This document shows positions 11,380 through 19,849 of a DNA stretch of 64,000 nt, piece after piece (the stretch's first letter is position 1; each line of letters begins with the position of its first letter). The stretch spans positions 372,001 through 436,000 of the forward strand of contig CAVUMR010000003.1 of the NCBI GenBank assembly GCA_963742715.1. The letters are read 5' to 3'. The notes under the pieces are model-generated. The model did not search any database and was not told the origin of the DNA. It worked only from the letters and a program-made list of their open reading frames with translations. Made by a program: the position numbers and the translations under genes. This stretch comes from CAVUMR01 sp963742715. Lineage in GTDB: Bacteria > Actinomycetota > Actinomycetes > Mycobacteriales > Micromonosporaceae.

Positions 11380-11961
11380 ATGCACAAGTTCCTTGTCACG
11401 CTGCACGTGTTGACCGCGATCTTCATCATCGGCCCGTTGGTCGCCGCGCCGATGACCGCGCTGCGCGCGGTCCGGCACCGGGACGCGTCCGTACTGCGCG
11501 ACCACACCCGACAGACGCTGTTCTACGGGCTCGGCTCGCTCGCCGTGTTCCTGTTCGGACTCGCGATCATCCCGACCAGTTCCCGGTACGACTTCGGGAG
11601 CACCTGGATCACGATCTCGATGACGCTGTACATCATCGCGATCGTGTTGATCCTGGCCGTGCTGGTACCGACCATGCGGCGGATCGGCGCGATCCTCGGG
11701 TCCGGTGTACTCGGCCCGGACGCGGCTGCCGGGCGGGCCACGCCGGTCGCCACCGAACCCGCCGGAGAAACCGCTGGGACGACCGCCCAGCCGGCCGACG
11801 GTACGGCCGGCGAGCCGACCAGCGTGACCGCGACCGGGGCCGACTTCGCCGCCAAGGCCCGGCTGGACTCGGCGTACGGCCGGATCGCCATGGTGAGCGG
11901 GCTGGTGAGCCTGCTGTTCGTGGTGATCGCGATCTTCATGGTGGTCAAGCCGTTCAGCTGA
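11380..11961 (+). CDS. DUF2269 integral membrane protein
   Basis: 193 residues with four predicted transmembrane segments: VTLHVLTAIFIIGPLVAA at the N-terminus, FYGLGSLAVFLFGLAI, ISMTLYIIAIVLILAVL and a last helix MVSGLVSLLFVVIAIFMVV. A Thr/Ala/Pro-rich loop of about 45 residues separates the third and fourth helices. Function is unknown. There is no ribosome site; TACCCT seven bases before the ATG could be a -10 box for a leaderless transcript. Confidence 0.8.
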   Translation: MHKFLVTLHVLTAIFIIGPLVAAPMTALRAVRHRDASVLRDHTRQTLFYGLGSLAVFLFGLAIIPTSSRYDFGSTWITISMTLYIIAIVLILAVLVPTMRRIGAILGSGVLGPDAAAGRATPVATEPAGETAGTTAQPADGTAGEPTSVTATGADFAAKARLDSAYGRIAMVSGLVSLLFVVIAIFMVVKPFS

Positions 11962-11979
11962 CCGGGACGGCCGGGCCGG

Positions 11980-13365
11980 TCACGCCGTCTGGCTGATGCT
12001 CCGCGCATCGTCCGGGCGTGGCCAGCCCGGGGCCAGCCGCCGCCACGGCAGCGCCGATTCGATGTGCGCGGCCACGGCCAGCAGCAGCCACTCGCTGCCG
12101 GGCGGCCCGACCAACTGAACCGCGGCCGGCAGGCCGTCCCGGCGCGCTCCGGCCGGTACTGCCATCGCCGGCAGCCCGGCCAGATTCCACGGCGCCGCGT
12201 ACGGCGCGTACCGCACGCTGGCGAGCAGGTTGGCCAACCAGCCGCGTTGCGACCAGGCGATCGCCCGCGGCGGTGCGGTGGCCAGGGCCGGCGTCACGAG
12301 TACGTCGATCCCGTCGGCGAAGAACTCCTCGGCGCGTTCCCGCCAGCGCTGCCGGTCCACCTCGCGTACCAGGCCCGCCGCTTCCGCGAGCCGGCCGAGG
12401 GTGGCGTGCCGGCGGTTGCGCGGCTGCAGCGCGGACCGGTCGAACGGCTCCGCGTCGGCCCGGGTGGCGGCCGCCCAGGTGGCGAAGCCGGCGAGCCCGA
12501 GCCGCAGCGGGTACGACACCTCGTGAGCCCGGGCCGAGTGGCCGGCCGTGACGAGCGCGCGTACCACTGTCTGCACCGCGCTGACCGCGTCGGTATCGGC
12601 GGTCACGCCGAGCACCGGGCTGCGCAGGGACACCGCGAAGGTGAGCCGGTCCGGCTCGGGCAGTTCGAACCGCTGTACGCCGGCGAGTGCCGCGAGCCCG
12701 ACCGTGGCGTCCGCGACCGTGGTGGCCAGCACCCCGTTCTCCACCAGGCCGAACCAGTCGTTGTCGCTGATCTGCGCGGGTACCAGACCGCGCCCCGGCT
12801 TGACGCCGATCAGGCCGCAGCAGGCCGCCGGGATCCGTACCGAGCCGAGCCCGTCGTTGCCCAGTGCCAGTGGCACCATCCCGCTCGCCACCGCCGCGGC
12901 CGAGCCACCGGACGAGCCACCGGCGGTACGGTCCAGCCGCCACGGGTTGCGGGTGATCACGTCGTCGTCGTCGGTGACCGCGAACACGCCGAGCTCGGGC
13001 ATCCGCGACTGGCCGACCACGATCGCACCGGCACCGCGCAACCGGCGTACCACCTCGTGGTCCCGCTCGGCGACCGCGCGCATGGTCGCCGCGGACCCGT
13101 ACTGGGTGCGCTCCCCCACGATCGCCAGGTTCTCCTTGACCGCGACCGGTACCCCGGCCAGTGGCAGCGCGGCGAGGTCCGGCATCTCGTCGACGGCGGC
13201 GGCTTCCTCCAGCGCCGGGATGCTGCGTACCGACCGGAAAGCGCCGACCTCGCCGTCGACCCGACGCAGGTAGGTGAGGTGCTCGTCGACCACCTCACCG
13301 GCGGAGGTGTCACCCCGCCGTACCGCTCGACTGATGTCCAGAGCGCTGGCGCCGACCCAGGTCAT
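11980..13365 (-). CDS. Amidase (amidase-signature family)
   Basis: 461 residues. The Ser-cisSer-Lys triad of the amidase-signature family is readable: K77 in VAVKENL, cis-Ser S151 in AGGSSGGS, and the nucleophile S175 in DGLGSVRIPA; the 24-residue spacing between the serines is canonical. The sequence hydrolyses an unspecified amide; it is not GatA, because no gatB or gatC genes are near and the family-specific regions are absent. The ATG has GGAAGGGACGAGG upstream. The next gene upstream on the same strand (metB) is about 290 bp away, behind a tandem repeat. Confidence 0.88.
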   Translation of the reverse strand: MTWVGASALDISRAVRRGDTSAGEVVDEHLTYLRRVDGEVGAFRSVRSIPALEEAAAVDEMPDLAALPLAGVPVAVKENLAIVGERTQYGSAATMRAVAERDHEVVRRLRGAGAIVVGQSRMPELGVFAVTDDDDVITRNPWRLDRTAGGSSGGSAAAVASGMVPLALGNDGLGSVRIPAACCGLIGVKPGRGLVPAQISDNDWFGLVENGVLATTVADATVGLAALAGVQRFELPEPDRLTFAVSLRSPVLGVTADTDAVSAVQTVVRALVTAGHSARAHEVSYPLRLGLAGFATWAAATRADAEPFDRSALQPRNRRHATLGRLAEAAGLVREVDRQRWRERAEEFFADGIDVLVTPALATAPPRAIAWSQRGWLANLLASVRYAPYAAPWNLAGLPAMAVPAGARRDGLPAAVQLVGPPGSEWLLLAVAAHIESALPWRRLAPGWPRPDDARSISQTA

Positions 13366-13488
13366 GCCTCGTCCCTTCCGGACGCGTTGCCACCACCGGA
13401 TACGCGGGCTCACCCCGGCTGTGTTGTCGCGGCCGGCGACACGGTGGAGTACCGGCTGCCGTCGCAGCCTGATCTCACCACCGTCGCC

Positions 13489-13657
13489 GGCCGCACGCCA
13501 ACGGGCGCGCGGGAAATGAACCGCCCGCACGCCAACGGACGCGCGGGAAATGAACCGCCCGCACGCCAACGGACGCGCGGGAAATGAACCGGCCGCATGC
13601 CAATGGACGCACGGGTAACGAACCGCCGCATGCCGACCGGCGCGCGGGTAACGAACT
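13489..13657. repeat. 34-bp tandem repeat, five copies, after metB
   Basis: Head-to-tail copies begin at 13489, 13523, 13557, 13591 and 13625. Copies 2 and 3 are identical; copies 4 and 5 diverge by several bases and copy 5 is 33 bp. The unit contains GCGCGGGAAATGAACC. The last copy overlaps the metB stop codon, so the array begins inside the gene end. The copies touch each other without spacers, which excludes a CRISPR array. The rest of the 290-bp gap towards the amidase shows nothing recognisable. Confidence 0.9.
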
Positions 13658-14858
13658 AGCGCAGTGCCTGGTCCAGATCGGCGAGCAGATCCTCGACGCT
13701 CTCGATGCCGACCGACAGCCGGACCAGGTCCGCCGGAACCTCCAACGGGGACCCCGCCGCCGACGCGTGCGTCATCCGGCCGGGATGCTCGATCAACGAC
13801 TCGACCCCGCCGAGCGACTCGCCCAGGATGAACAACTTCGCCCGGTTGCACGCGTCGATCGCGGCCCGCGCACCGCCGGCCGCGCGGAAGCTCACGATGC
13901 CGCCGAACCGGCGCATCTGCTTGGCCGCGACCTCGTGCCCGGGGTGGTCCGGAAGCCCGGGGTACAGCACCTGCGACACCGCGCGGTGCTGCGCGAGATA
14001 GGCGGCGATCCGCTCGGCGTTGTCGCAGTGCTTCTCCATGCGTACGGCCAGCGTCTTGATGCCGCGCAGGGTCAGCCAGGCGTCGAACGGGCCACCGATC
14101 GCGCCCATCGCGTTGGAGTGGTACGCCAGCCGGTCGGCCAGTTCGGCGTCCGCCACCGCCAGCGCGCCGCCGATCACGTCGGAGTGGCCGCCGATGTACT
14201 TGGTGGTCGAGTTGACCGTCACGTCCGCGCCGAGCGTGAGCGGCTGCTGCAGGTACGGCGAGGCGAACGTGTTGTCCACCACGAGCAGCGCCTGCCGCTC
14301 GTGCGCGAGCTGCGCGAGTTGCGCGATGTCGGCGATACCGAGCAGCGGATTGGTCGGCGTCTCGCACCAGATCACCGACGTACGGTCGGTCATCGCGGCC
14401 CGTACCGCGTCCACGTCGGTGACCGGTGCCGCGGTCCAGGACAGGCCCCAGCGCTCGGCCACCTGGGCGAACAACCGGTAGGTGCCGCCGTACGCGTCGT
14501 TCGGGATGACCACGTGATCACCGGGCCGGCAGACGGTACGCAGCAGCGTGTCCTCGGCCGCCATGCCGGAGGCGAACGCGAACGCCCGGCGCCCACCCTC
14601 CAGCGCGGCCAGGCACTCCTCCAGCGCGGTCCGGGTCGGGTTGGCGGTACGGCTGTACTCGTAGCCCTGCCGCGGCGCCCCGACCTGGTCCTGCGCATAG
14701 GTGGACGTCTGGTAGATCGGTGGGATGACCGCGCCGTTGTTCGGGTCGGGCTCCTGGCCGGCGTGGATGGCCAGAGTCTCGAAGCCGTACCTTGGCGGGT
14801 CGGACCGGGGCGCGCCAGCGGCCGGGTCCGACGAGCCGTGCGCATGGGCAGACGTCAT
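13656..14858 (-). CDS. metB: Cystathionine gamma-synthase
   Basis: 400 residues, fold-type I PLP enzyme of the Cys/Met metabolism family. The PLP lysine is K220 in STTKYIGGHSD; family blocks YSRTANPTR, FASGMAAE, ETPTNP and GGVESLIEHP are all present. It would join cysteine to O-acetyl- or O-succinylhomoserine; a cystathionine gamma-lyase activity, common in this family, is also possible, which with the cystathionine beta-synthase at 25.8 kb would give reverse transsulfuration. No ribosome site precedes the ATG, but TAGCCT lies 6 nt upstream, suggesting a leaderless transcript. Confidence 0.92.
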   Translation of the reverse strand: MTSAHAHGSSDPAAGAPRSDPPRYGFETLAIHAGQEPDPNNGAVIPPIYQTSTYAQDQVGAPRQGYEYSRTANPTRTALEECLAALEGGRRAFAFASGMAAEDTLLRTVCRPGDHVVIPNDAYGGTYRLFAQVAERWGLSWTAAPVTDVDAVRAAMTDRTSVIWCETPTNPLLGIADIAQLAQLAHERQALLVVDNTFASPYLQQPLTLGADVTVNSTTKYIGGHSDVIGGALAVADAELADRLAYHSNAMGAIGGPFDAWLTLRGIKTLAVRMEKHCDNAERIAAYLAQHRAVSQVLYPGLPDHPGHEVAAKQMRRFGGIVSFRAAGGARAAIDACNRAKLFILGESLGGVESLIEHPGRMTHASAAGSPLEVPADLVRLSVGIESVEDLLADLDQALR

Positions 14859-14909
14859 CCGCGAAGGCTAACGCGGCACGGTTGCCAAACGGGTCGTAGG
14901 GTCAGCGAC

Positions 14910-15326
14910 GTGGCGGATTGCATATTCTGCGAAATCGTCGCTCGCGCCGTCCCGGCACAGCTGGTGCTGGACGAACCGGAGGCCGTCGCCTTTCTCGACA
15001 CCCGGCCGGTGTTCCCCGGGCACACCCTGGTCGTGCCCCGCGACCACCGGGACACCCTGCTCGACCTGCCACCCGACGGGCTGGCCCCGTTCTTCGGCGC
15101 GGTGCAGCGGATCGCCCGCGCCGTCGAGGTCGGCCTGGGCGCCGACGGTACCTTCGTGGCCGCGAACAACAAGATCAGCCAGAGCGTGCCGCACCTGCAC
15201 GTACACGTGGTGCCGAGGCGCCGCAAGGACGGCCTGCGCGGGTTCTTCTGGCCGCGGCACAAGTACGCCTCGGACGAGGAGGCGGCCGACTACGCCACCC
15301 GGATCCGGGAAGCCCTGGGTCGGTAG
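14910..15326 (+). CDS. HIT family protein
   Basis: 138 residues. The histidine-triad motif is HLHVHVV at 95-101, and CIFCEIV at residues 4-10 supplies the two cysteines of the zinc site seen in many HIT proteins. These act as nucleoside phosphoramidate or dinucleotide polyphosphate hydrolases. The C-terminus (RGFFWPRHKYASDEE) follows the Hint-like branch common in actinobacteria. The GTG start has TAGGGT seven bases upstream, readable as a leaderless -10 box or a weak AGGG ribosome site. It is divergent from metB with a 51-bp gap. Confidence 0.9.
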   Translation: MADCIFCEIVARAVPAQLVLDEPEAVAFLDTRPVFPGHTLVVPRDHRDTLLDLPPDGLAPFFGAVQRIARAVEVGLGADGTFVAANNKISQSVPHLHVHVVPRRRKDGLRGFFWPRHKYASDEEAADYATRIREALGR

Positions 15327-15336
15327 ACGACGGCCC

Positions 15337-17307
15337 CTACTTGACGCTGCCGGCGGTGAGACCGGAGACCAGGTACCGCTCGATCAGCGCGAACAGCACC
15401 ACCACCGGGACGATCCCGATCAGCGAGCCGACGAACAGGTACTGGTACTGCGTCTTGTACAGCCCGACGAACTGCTGGATTCCCACGGTGAGCGTGGCCT
15501 TGTCGCTGGTCGGGTCGTTGAACAGCGTCAACGCGACCACGAACTCGTTCCACACCTGGATGAACGTGAAGATCACCGCGGTCACGATGCCCGGCTTGGC
15601 CAGTGGCAGCACCACCCGCACCATGGCCCGGAACCGGCCCAGCCCGTCGATCATCGCGGCTTCCTCGATGTCCTTCGGGATCGACGCGAAGTAGCCGTTC
15701 AGGATCCAGATCGAGAAGGCCAGGTTGAACGCGGAGTTGACCAGGATGATGCCCCAGTAGGAGTTCACCGCGTGCGCGGACGGGTCGACCGTACCGATGA
15801 TCGCGTCCGCGACCACGAACTCCCGGTACAGGCCGACCACCAGCGCCACCGGCGCGAACATCTGGGTGACCAGTACCAGGGTGAGGAACGCGCGCCGGCC
15901 GCGGAACCGGTACCGGGCGGTGAAGTACGCCGCCGGCAACGACACGAGCAGCACGATCGCGGTCGACACCAGCGCGATGATCAGGCTGGCCCGCAGGTAC
16001 GCCAGCAATGGGATCTTGTTCCACACCTCGACGAAGTTGGACCAGTGCGCCTCGGACGGCAGGTAGGTCGCCGGGATGTGGAACAGGTCCGCGTCGTCCT
16101 TGAGCGCGCCGAGGAACATCACCAGGTACGGCGCCAGGAAGAACAGCGCGACCACCGCGCCGATCACCGGCAGGCCGACCGGGCGTACCGGTCGCCAGGC
16201 CGCGCTCACCGCGCGACCGACCGGGGCGAGCACCCGGCCCACCGGTGCCAGCACCGCCGCGACCGCGCGGCCCACGCCGGCGCCGACCGGGGCCAGCGCC
16301 CGCGACACCGGACCGCCGCCCTCGGCCACCACCTCCGCCTCGCCGCTGTCGCCGAACCGGGTCCGGCGCACGTAGAACAGCACCAGCGCGATCAGGAACA
16401 GCACGTTCACCACGGACAGCGCGGCCGCCTCGCCGGGGTCGAGCTGGGCCCGGAAGGCGATCTTGTACATGAAGGTGATCGTCGTGTCGGTGTCGTTGCC
16501 CGGGATGTTGCCGGTGATCACCCAGATGATCGGGAACGAGTTGAACACGTAGATCGTGTTGAGCACGACCGCGACCACGAGCTGCGGCCGCAGCAGCGGG
16601 AGGGTGACCCGCCAGTACGTCTGCCAGTTGCCGGCCCCGTCGATCGCGGCCGCTTCGTACACGTCGGCCGGCACGGTCTGCAGGCCGGCGAGGAACACGT
16701 ACGTGGTGAACGGGATCGACACCACGATGCCGATGAAGATCAGCGCCCACAGCGCGGTGGACGTCTCCTTGTACCAGTCGACCGGCGCGTCGATGATGTT
16801 CAGGTCCATGAACAGCCGGTTCAGCGGCCCGTAGTCGTACTCGAGGATGTAGCGCCAGACGGTGGAGGTCATCACCAGCGAGGACGCCCACGGCACGATC
16901 AACGCCCACCGGACGAACCGGCGGCCGGCGAAGCGCTTGTTCAGGAACTGGGCGATCGCGAGCGACGCGACGATCGTGATGCCGACGACGAGCAGTACCC
17001 AGATGACCGTGTGCCCGATGACGCCGCCGAACGCGCTCTCGCCGAACAGCGTCGAGTAGTTGCGGAAGCCGTTGTACCCCTCGGCCAGCCCGATGCTGGA
17101 CACGCTCAGGAACGACGTGCGGATCATCTCGTACGCCGGGTACGCGATGATCAACGCGATCAGTACGACCGCCGGACCGAGCCAGGCGATCGCCTCGAAC
17201 CGGCGGGCCCCGTGCGCGGGCCGGCGGCGGGACTTTGCCCGACCGGGTTCCGCCGGGGTCGGAGTCGAGGAGCCCTCGACGGCGGGCGTGGAGACGGTCT
17301 CGCTCAC
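15337..17307 (-). CDS. Fused carbohydrate ABC transporter permease (MalF-like + MalG-like)
   Basis: 656 residues, twice the normal length of a CUT1 permease. Residues 40-315 form a MalF/UgpA-type permease with its EAA loop at 218 (EAAAIDGAGN); residues 380-656 form a MalG/UgpE-type permease with a second EAA loop (EEAAMIDGLG). A 60-residue Ala/Pro/Val linker containing four APVG units joins them. The reading frame is open throughout. With the binding protein just upstream it forms a sugar importer; no ATPase gene is nearby, so a shared MsiK-type ATPase is inferred. The GTG start has GAGG 6 nt upstream. Confidence 0.9.
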   Translation of the reverse strand: MSETVSTPAVEGSSTPTPAEPGRAKSRRRPAHGARRFEAIAWLGPAVVLIALIIAYPAYEMIRTSFLSVSSIGLAEGYNGFRNYSTLFGESAFGGVIGHTVIWVLLVVGITIVASLAIAQFLNKRFAGRRFVRWALIVPWASSLVMTSTVWRYILEYDYGPLNRLFMDLNIIDAPVDWYKETSTALWALIFIGIVVSIPFTTYVFLAGLQTVPADVYEAAAIDGAGNWQTYWRVTLPLLRPQLVVAVVLNTIYVFNSFPIIWVITGNIPGNDTDTTITFMYKIAFRAQLDPGEAAALSVVNVLFLIALVLFYVRRTRFGDSGEAEVVAEGGGPVSRALAPVGAGVGRAVAAVLAPVGRVLAPVGRAVSAAWRPVRPVGLPVIGAVVALFFLAPYLVMFLGALKDDADLFHIPATYLPSEAHWSNFVEVWNKIPLLAYLRASLIIALVSTAIVLLVSLPAAYFTARYRFRGRRAFLTLVLVTQMFAPVALVVGLYREFVVADAIIGTVDPSAHAVNSYWGIILVNSAFNLAFSIWILNGYFASIPKDIEEAAMIDGLGRFRAMVRVVLPLAKPGIVTAVIFTFIQVWNEFVVALTLFNDPTSDKATLTVGIQQFVGLYKTQYQYLFVGSLIGIVPVVVLFALIERYLVSGLTAGSVK

Positions 17308-17401
17308 GTTCGCCTCATCACAGTCGGTCCGGCGCTGGTCTATCTCGGGTGGTGCTGATCCATCGGGGTCGTGCCGCTTCGTCGAGAGGATGTCGTACAG
17401 C

Positions 17402-17439
17402 AGCGGTGGGCCCCGGTAACCAACCCGGGGCCCACCGCT
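17402..17439 (-). terminator. Attenuating stem-loop between binding-protein and permease genes
   Basis: Perfect 15-bp stem, AGCGGTGGGCCCCGG against CCGGGGCCCACCGCT, with an 8-nt loop and no U-tract. It starts 8 bp after the binding-protein stop and lies upstream of the permease start. Such hairpins typically stabilise the upstream mRNA or cut read-through, giving more binding protein than permease. Confidence 0.7.
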
Positions 17440-17447
17440 ACGCGAGA

Positions 17448-18692
17448 TCAGCCCTCGGCGACCTTCTGCAGGGCGTCGAGCACCTTCTTCGGGTCCTTGC
17501 GCGGATCCATTGCGGTACCCAGCTGGTTGCGGGTGGCCGCGGCCACGTCCGTCCATTTCGGATCGTCCACCGGCGCGAACTTGGCGCTCGGCAGCAGGTC
17601 GACACCGGCCTTGATGACCGGGTCGGCGCTCATCTCGTCCTGCGCGGACTTGGTGACCGGCAGGAAGCCCTCACCGGTGTTGAACTTGACGTAGTTGTCC
17701 TTCTGGTAGAAGAACGCGAGGAACTTCTTGACCGCCTCGGCGTTCTTGCCCTTCTTGAACGCCATCAGGAAGTCCTGCACCCCGAGCGTGGTGCTCTGGC
17801 CGCTGGCCTCCTTGGTCGGGAACGGCGACGCGGCCCACTTGAACTTCGGGTCCTTCATGTACTCGTTGATGAAGGTGCCGTGCGCCATGATCGCGCACAT
17901 CGCGACCTTGCCCTGCGAGAACTGCTGCCACACGCCGTCACTGCGGTTGGTCTTGCCCGGGTTGGGCTCGGTCGCCTTGTCGGTGTTGGCGAGCTTGCGC
18001 ATGAAGTTCAGCGCGTCGACGTTCTCCTGGCTGTTGATCGTCCACTTGTCGCCGGACTTCCAGTCCCCGCCGCCGTTCCACATCCACAGCGAGAACTCGG
18101 CCTGCGCCTCTTCCGAACCGAGCGGCAGACCGTACCCGTAGAAGCCCTTGGCCTGGGCCTTCTTGGCGATCCGCTCCAGGTCCGCCCAGGTCTTCGGCGG
18201 ATCGGTCTCACCGATCTTGGCGAAGATGTCCTTGTTGTACGCGAGCGAACGGGCGCTGGCGATGAACGGGATGCCGTACTGCTTGCCGTCCAGCTTGGCC
18301 TTGTCGGTGAACGTGTCGACGAACTCGCCCTGCAGGTCCGAGTCCATCACCTCGTCGACCGGGTACAGCAGGTCAGCCTTGGCGTACGCGGAAAAGTCGT
18401 TGTAGTTGAGGATGTCCGGGTAGGACCGGGTCTGGATCATCGTCGGCGCCTGCTGCAGCAGCGTGTTCCAGTCGATGACCTGAAGGTCCACGTGGATGTC
18501 CGAGTTCTCCTTCTCGAACCGGGACACCAGGTCCTTCCAGTACGCCTGGCTGGCGTCGCTGTACTGCGCGGCGATGAACTTGATCGTGGTCTTCTCGCCA
18601 CTGCCTCCGGAACCGACGTCCGAACCGCAGCCGGCGGCGGCGAGCGCGGCCGCCAGGCCGACGGCCACGGTCGCGAGGATGCGTCGCTTCAC
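17448..18692 (-). CDS. Extracellular sugar-binding lipoprotein of an ABC importer
   Basis: 414 residues, family 1 extracellular solute-binding protein. The signal peptide ends in a lipobox with C22 (ALAAAGCGS), so the mature protein is a lipoprotein on the outer face of the membrane. Family features include SARSLAYNKDIFAKIG, the Trp-rich ligand cleft (SLWMWNGGGDW) and EAVKKFLAFF near the C-terminus. The sugar cannot be told from the sequence. It is transcribed first, ahead of the fused permease. The GTG start is preceded by a GGCAGGCAGGA purine stretch. Confidence 0.92.
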   Translation of the reverse strand: MKRRILATVAVGLAAALAAAGCGSDVGSGGSGEKTTIKFIAAQYSDASQAYWKDLVSRFEKENSDIHVDLQVIDWNTLLQQAPTMIQTRSYPDILNYNDFSAYAKADLLYPVDEVMDSDLQGEFVDTFTDKAKLDGKQYGIPFIASARSLAYNKDIFAKIGETDPPKTWADLERIAKKAQAKGFYGYGLPLGSEEAQAEFSLWMWNGGGDWKSGDKWTINSQENVDALNFMRKLANTDKATEPNPGKTNRSDGVWQQFSQGKVAMCAIMAHGTFINEYMKDPKFKWAASPFPTKEASGQSTTLGVQDFLMAFKKGKNAEAVKKFLAFFYQKDNYVKFNTGEGFLPVTKSAQDEMSADPVIKAGVDLLPSAKFAPVDDPKWTDVAAATRNQLGTAMDPRKDPKKVLDALQKVAEG

Positions 18693-18828
18693 TCCTGCCT
18701 GCCTCTCCGTGCTGTTCCGGTACGACGTGTACCGGGTCTGCGCGAGGTATCCGCGCGGGATCTCCGTGGGGGCTTCGCACCGCGCAATCTTGACGCGGTA
18801 CTGCGCACAACATGCTCGTAGATGTTCG

Positions 18829-18858
18829 TTCCTAGCGTGTTCTGAACAGCTTCGTCAA
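18829..18858 (-). promoter_or_regulatory. Promoter of the sugar-importer operon with operator in the spacer
   Basis: A -35 box TTGACG and a -10 box TAGGAA are 18 bp apart, about 130 bp upstream of the binding-protein start. The spacer holds a perfect 11-bp palindrome, TGTTCTGAACA (18838-18848). A repressor bound there would block RNA polymerase, so sugar-responsive repression is a reasonable inference. No regulator gene is adjacent. Confidence 0.5.
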
Positions 18859-19061
18859 GGCAAACGCTCATGCCCCGCGCGTACCGCGACGAATGTGCAC
18901 AGTTGGCGCATCGTACGGCGGCCGGACCGCACGCCGCGCCCCCGCGGAACGGGACGACGGGCGGGTTCCGGGATCACGGGCGCGGTTCCGGGAGCACGAG
19001 CAGACGTTTCCCCGGTGGCGAGGGAGACTGGACGGGTTCCCCCGGTACCCGAGGAGTGGCC
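18859..19061. other. Remainder of the 369-bp divergent region upstream of msrA
   Basis: Lies between the sugar-importer promoter and the msrA start. I see no additional gene; the in-frame extension of msrA into it has no family similarity. It presumably contains the msrA promoter. The stretch from 18693 to 18828 is the leader of the importer operon. Confidence 0.5.
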
Positions 19062-19715
19062 GTGATCTTCAGCCGTCGCAAGATCGACCTTCCGAGCTCC
19101 GATAAGGCGCTGCCCGGCCGGGACGAGCCGATGCCGGTACCGGCCGCGCATGCGGTCCTCGGTACCCCGCTGGCCGGCCCGTGGCCGACCGGTACCGAAA
19201 TCGCGGTGTTCGGGATGGGCTGCTTCTGGGGCGCGGAGCGGATGTTCTGGCAGCTGCCCGGGGTGTACTCCACCTCGGTCGGTTACGCCGGCGGCAGCAC
19301 CCCGAACCCCGGGTACGAGGAGGTCTGCAGCGGCCTCACCGGTCACGCCGAGGTGGTGCAGGTCGTGTACGACCCGGCGAAGGTGACGTACGAGCAGCTG
19401 CTGAAGCTCTTCTGGGAGAACCACGACCCGACCCAGGGCATGCGCCAGGGCAACGACATCGGCACCCAGTACCGGTCGACCATCTACACGACCTCCCCGG
19501 AGCAGCAGAAGGCCGCCGAGCACAGTCGCGACGAGTTCGCGCCGGTGGTGAAGTCCGCCGGGTACGGCGAGATCACCACGTTCATCGGGCCGCTGGGCGA
19601 CTACTACTACGCCGAGGACTACCACCAGCAGTACCTGCACAAGAACCCCGGCGGGTACTGCAACATCGGGCCGAACGGCATGAGCTGCCCGATCGGCGTG
19701 GCCAAGGCCGACTAA
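19062..19715 (+). CDS. msrA: Peptide-methionine (S)-S-oxide reductase
   Basis: 217 residues. MsrA reduces methionine-S-sulfoxide in proteins. The catalytic Cys is C54 in GMGCFWGAE; GYAGG, YDPAKVTYEQLL and the GDYYYAEDYHQQYL block are conserved, and a resolving Cys is available in the C-terminal NPGGYCNIG. It carries a ~45-residue N-terminal extension typical of actinobacterial MsrA. The GTG chosen follows GAGGAG by 5 nt; a GTG two codons earlier overlaps that site. Confidence 0.95.
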   Translation: MIFSRRKIDLPSSDKALPGRDEPMPVPAAHAVLGTPLAGPWPTGTEIAVFGMGCFWGAERMFWQLPGVYSTSVGYAGGSTPNPGYEEVCSGLTGHAEVVQVVYDPAKVTYEQLLKLFWENHDPTQGMRQGNDIGTQYRSTIYTTSPEQQKAAEHSRDEFAPVVKSAGYGEITTFIGPLGDYYYAEDYHQQYLHKNPGGYCNIGPNGMSCPIGVAKAD

Positions 19716-19849
19716 GCCGGCGCAAGACCCGGGGCAGGCCCGGACCCCGCGATAGCCCATCACATCGGTAGATATCCGGCGCCGAGCGACCGGCCTTCCC
19801 ATCGTCCGATCGGGTGAAGGTCGCCGCTTGGCGGGCCGGCCCGGTGAGC

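Noticed and set aside
13489..13657. Possible CRISPR array
   Set aside because: The 34-bp units touch each other with no spacers, and no cas gene is nearby.
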